DNA of 64,000 bases from Batillaria attramentaria (lineage: Eukaryota; Mollusca; Gastropoda; Batillariidae). The position numbers were made by a program, and so were the translations under genes. Position 1 is the stretch's first letter. Each line of letters opens with the position of its first letter. The notes beneath the pieces were generated by a model. The model searched no databases, was not told where the DNA came from, and was given only the letters and a program-made list of their open reading frames with translations. The stretch is from contig JACVVK020000141.1 in the NCBI GenBank assembly GCA_018292915.2, forward strand, positions 687,001-751,000, read 5' to 3'. This document shows, piece after piece, positions 1 through 64,000 of this stretch.

Positions 1-259
1 ATAAAGTGCAGTTCACTGTCGTTCCGAGTCCGGCGTTAGTTTCTCAGTGAGACGCCGCCGCGGCGGCCGCACAGCGAGCGAGTGACTCGCCTAGATCCGT
101 CTCTTCGTCTGCGCGGATCAGCTGAAATAAGAAGTGGCAAGTGAAATAGTCCAGCTCCCTCATACACGCTGCCAGAAACGTACACAGAGAAGGTAAACCA
201 AAAGCCGGCCGGTAAAAGAGTCAACGCTCCTCCAGATACCTGACATTCCAGCCTGGCGA

Positions 260-267
260 TCACGTGA
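260..267. promoter_or_regulatory. E-box / M-box palindrome TCACGTGA
   Basis: An exact TCACGTGA palindrome containing CACGTG sits about 230 bp before the start codon. This is the class of site bound by bHLH-Zip factors (USF, MITF/TFE, Myc/Max). Whether it is functional is inference from its position in the GC-rich 5' flank. Confidence 0.4.
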
Positions 268-310
268 CCGCGCATCAGCGGAAGAATTTTTGCTACCTGC
301 TCTGTAGGGC

Positions 311-385
311 ATGATGGACTTGGCTATGACGTCACGGCGGTGCAAACCCTGCACCATGATTCGAATCTTCGTAATGGATTGTTGA
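311..385 (+). other. small upstream ORF (24 codons) in possible leader
   Basis: The ORF opens with ATG ATG at 311 and ends with TGA at 383-385, 112 nt before the Scribble ATG. It matters for translation only if transcription starts upstream of 311. The peptide is not recognised. Confidence 0.25.
327..334. promoter_or_regulatory. CRE palindrome TGACGTCA
   Basis: A perfect 8-bp cAMP-response element palindrome (CREB/ATF class) lies 164 bp upstream of the ATG. It overlaps the small upstream ORF, so it could be promoter DNA, or transcribed if the start site lies further upstream. Confidence 0.4.
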
Positions 386-479
386 TACAGCCGGATTCTG
401 TGTTTATGTCGCCCTTCCCTTGGTGTCTTTGCTTTTGGATCGTTCTGGAGTATCTTGTTCATGTGTCGATCGGCTGTGA

Positions 480-61682
<61,203 letters not shown>

Positions 61683-61834
61683 ATTTGGTTGTTACTGTTG
61701 ATTTTGCCATGTTTGTAGATTGAAGTTACTACAAAACGCCTTCTGAAAGTGAACATGCTTGGGACTGAAGTGTCAAAAAAATAATAGTGAGGTGAGGATA
61801 AGCTGACAAAGTGTTAGTATTGTTTCTTGAGCCT

Positions 61835-61919
61835 CCCACCCCCACCCCCACCCCCACCCCCACCCCCAACCCCACCCCCACCCCCACCCCCAACCCCAAC
61901 CCCAACCCCAACCCCACCC
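61835..61919 (+). repeat. C-rich telomere-like array CCCCCA / CCCCAA
   Basis: Units CCCCCA then CCCCAA over 85 bp, starting 153 bp after the stop codon. The minus strand reads GGGGTT repeats, G-quadruplex-capable. It resembles ciliate-type telomere repeats but is internal and not the animal TTAGGG type. Confidence 0.85.
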
Positions 61920-62103
61920 TGTTTCCATTTTCTGTTCAGTGTCTGTTTTCAATTCGATTTCTGTTCTTCATTATGGCTGCCTGTGTAGGCTTTCGCGCTG
62001 CATTAACGGCATCAGCACTTCTATCTTCTTTTGATGGCCTATCGTTAAATTATTTCTGCACACATGCACACATTGCTTTCTTGCTGGTGCTTTCTCTCTC
62101 CCT

Positions 62104-62117
62104 CACACACACACACA

Positions 62118-62202
<85 letters not shown>

Positions 62203-62222
62203 TTCATATATATATATATATA
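62104..62222 (+). repeat. (CA)n followed by (AT)n
   Basis: About 96 bp of CA with one ATAC interruption, then ATTTC and an (AT)n run, in the 3' region. Confidence 0.9.
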
Positions 62223-63048
62223 TGATCCCACACATATCAAAACACACACACATGTATATCTTCTCAAAGTTCTGATGCGGACTCCACCCCACCTTCCCAC
62301 CCCCCTGCAGACTCCACCCCCTTCTCCTGTTTCTTTTTTGGTTAAAACTTATCATCCCCCCCCCCCCCCCCCACGCTACGAGCATGCTGGGCATGGAGTT
62401 TTTCAGTGCGTTACAAGACACCATCATCATCATCATCATGTATGCATGTGTACAGTGAAGTATATGTATGCAAACAACAGACACACAACTCTTAACTGTA
62501 GACATTACCTTGCAGGTTGTATGCATGCACATGTACTGTATGTTGGGCAGCTAGTTTTCCAGAGTACCTAAATGGCGAATATACAGCATTTGCACATTGT
62601 GGTCATGGTAGGAGGATTAGACAGTCATCTTAAAGGTTTAGAAGGCAAAATTACTGCACTTTCTACATTACGTTGTCATGGAATTTTGGTGTAACTGGAA
62701 TTTTTTTTTTTTTTTTTTTTGGGGGGGGGGGGGATGCAGGTTGACATGCTGTCTACATTTCTGTTACACTCAAAATTGGTTTGCACCAATATTCCACTGC
62801 GTCATCAGTTACATGTAGCTTGACACTTCAGAAACTTGATACACATGAACTTTTTTGTGTGTGTGCTTGCTCATTACTGTGAAAAAGACCCTACACAGAA
62901 GCAACTAGCATGAGCACAGTGTTTCATGTATAGCATCACTAATCTGACGATGATACTAACAGTGTTCTGGTCATATTAACAATGTCATCTCTTGTCCAGG
63001 CAGTTTTTCATGTTGATTTTCTGTCCATGTTTCTGTTAATGTAAACTA

Positions 63049-63470
63049 CAGTCTTCACAAAAAGTTAAGGACCAGTCAACATAATGGGTGACAGTTTCAA
63101 TAAATCAGAAAAAATAAACGAATAAGATTTTCCCCGTAAAATTCGGTAGCAAGGTTAAGGGGTACTTAGTGAACATGGCGGCCACTGTGTGGATGGCACG
63201 TACACGTCACACAGCATGCTTGGCGCGTTTGAAAATCTGCAATTTCGGCAAAACTGGACCGAGTTTCAGTGTTTAGTGAGCGGTACCTGGGGCTTTTTGC
63301 ACGGCAAAAATGAGATGCAGGTCAAAGAATGCATCCCTGGTTATGAACTGTGCTCATTTGTTTGCCTACATAAGCCGCCGTTTCAGCGATGTTCAGCACT
63401 ACACCAGCATGCCACCACGACAAAAGTTGAATGATATTTGCAAGTGGTCCTTAACTTTTTGTGAAGGCTG
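63049..63470 (+). mobile_element. Tc1/mariner-type MITE with TA target site
   Basis: A 422-bp element flanked by TA (63047-63048, 63471-63472). Terminal inverted repeats of about 26 bp differ at one position: CAGTCTTCACAAAAAGTTAAGG versus CAGCCTTCACAAAAAGTTAAGG, both followed by ACCA. Near the right end is ATGCCACCACGACAAAAG (MPPRQKLND), like a mariner transposase start, cut off by the right terminus. Confidence 0.85.
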
Positions 63471-63584
63471 TACAAACTCCTCAGTCAAGATTTCTTCTTC
63501 TTCTTTTTCCCTCAGCTTGTCAAGGTTTGTCTTTTTCTCACAGTATCACTAACAGCTAGGTGTTATTTTGTGTGTGGTTTTCAG

Positions 63585-63616
63585 GCGCATTGATACCAGT
63601 GCCATCTCAGCTGTAG
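63585..63616 (+). CDS. scrib: candidate alternative last exon (ALIPVPSQL stop)
   Basis: GTGTGGTTTTCAG|GCGCATTG is a good acceptor. Joined to the internal donor at 61629/61630 it reads C-ALIPVPSQL and stops at TAG 63614-63616. Another frame of the same exon stays open to TGA about 63672 but needs a different donor phase. Human SCRIB ends GPVPS; the similarity is slight and may be chance. Confidence 0.3.
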
Positions 63617-64000
63617 TCAAGTCACCCCTGGTGTGCTGCAGCCCCGGCGATGAACAGGATTGTCTCCCCTGACAAAAGGAGTGGCCTCCCTCAATGGGAG
63701 AAGTGGCATGCTTATTCCACCTAGGACAGGACAGAACAGGACGGGCGCAGGAGAAGAAATGCCCTGAAATGATCATCTACTTTCTGATATAATCGGCCAC
63801 ATCAGCAGTTTTAACAAGTTCGCTTGAGCAAAACAGGACTACAGTCAAGTCATGGTGGCTGTACTCGACTGTTTCATCTGTCACTTACTTTAGCCTTCAC
63901 ACGTCTTGAAGAAATCATATGGTATTGTCATGCTCATTTATTCGTGGTTGAAAAGGTGTTTCGCTATGCATGCTTCGCATGTTTTAGGACAGGAGGTGAA

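Larger units (their letters stand above)
61683..64000 (+). other. scrib: 3' region of scrib (presumed 3' UTR and flank)
   Basis: Contents: a C-rich telomere-like array (61835-61919), (CA)n 62104-62199 with (AT)n 62207-62222, CA/C-rich patches near 62280-62372, a T-then-G run at 62701-62733, a mariner-type MITE (63049-63470) and a possible alternative last exon (63585). The only AATAAA I found (63099-63104) lies inside the MITE, so the polyadenylation site is not located and may be beyond the window. Confidence 0.5.

Noticed and set aside
62050..62532. 160-codon minus-strand ORF
   Set aside because: Mostly (GT)n/(CA)n translation.

Overview
The window is eukaryotic genomic DNA carrying one large, intron-rich gene on the + strand: an apparently complete orthologue of Scribble (scrib/SCRIB), the LAP-family cell-polarity scaffold. 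I assembled it by hand from splice sites, reading-phase continuity and remembered conservation with animal Scribble. The model has 44 coding exons from the ATG at 498 to a TAA at 61682. All introns are GT-AG, every phase joins, and the product is 1957 residues. No other protein-coding host gene is supported on either strand.

The organism is most likely a marine mollusc, probably a gastropod (inference only). Reasons are small exons in large AT-rich introns, very many (CA)n/(GT)n and long poly-C/poly-G runs, frequent TACATGTA-type words, and tRNA-derived SINEs and MITE-like elements of the sort seen in molluscan genomes.

Layout: 1-497, GC-rich 5' flank/leader with a CRE palindrome, an E-box and a small upstream ORF. 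498-13070 (exons 1-12), N-terminal palmitoylation cysteines, the leucine-rich repeats and the LAP-specific segment. 14067-18004 (exons 13-17), acidic linker with two DTPH motifs. 18730-19885 (exons 18-20), PDZ1. 20824-20910 (exon 21), linker. 21398-27475 (exons 22-24), PDZ2 plus a long Ser/Thr/Pro linker in one 918-nt exon. 28679-30020 (exons 25-27), PDZ3. 31071-32550 (exons 28-30), PDZ4. 33997-61682 (exons 31-44), charged C-terminal tail made of many small exons, including a 15-nt microexon. 61683-64000, 3' region with a C-rich telomere-like array, a mariner-type MITE and a possible alternative last exon.

The introns hold most of the novelty. There are three tRNA-related SINE families, several MITE types with visible terminal inverted repeats (hAT-like, TTAA/piggyBac-like, TA/mariner-like and a GGGCCC type), two nested insertions, a 5'-truncated LINE with a 14-bp target duplication, a tRNA-Leu 3' half including CCA, and a 1.4-kb inverted-repeat-bounded satellite element. 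Two minisatellites are built from splicing signals of this gene: one repeats the intron-11 5' splice site, and one repeats a CTGAC branch-point-like word right before exon 42. Several features point to alternative C-termini. I found no CRISPR, prokaryotic or viral gene content.
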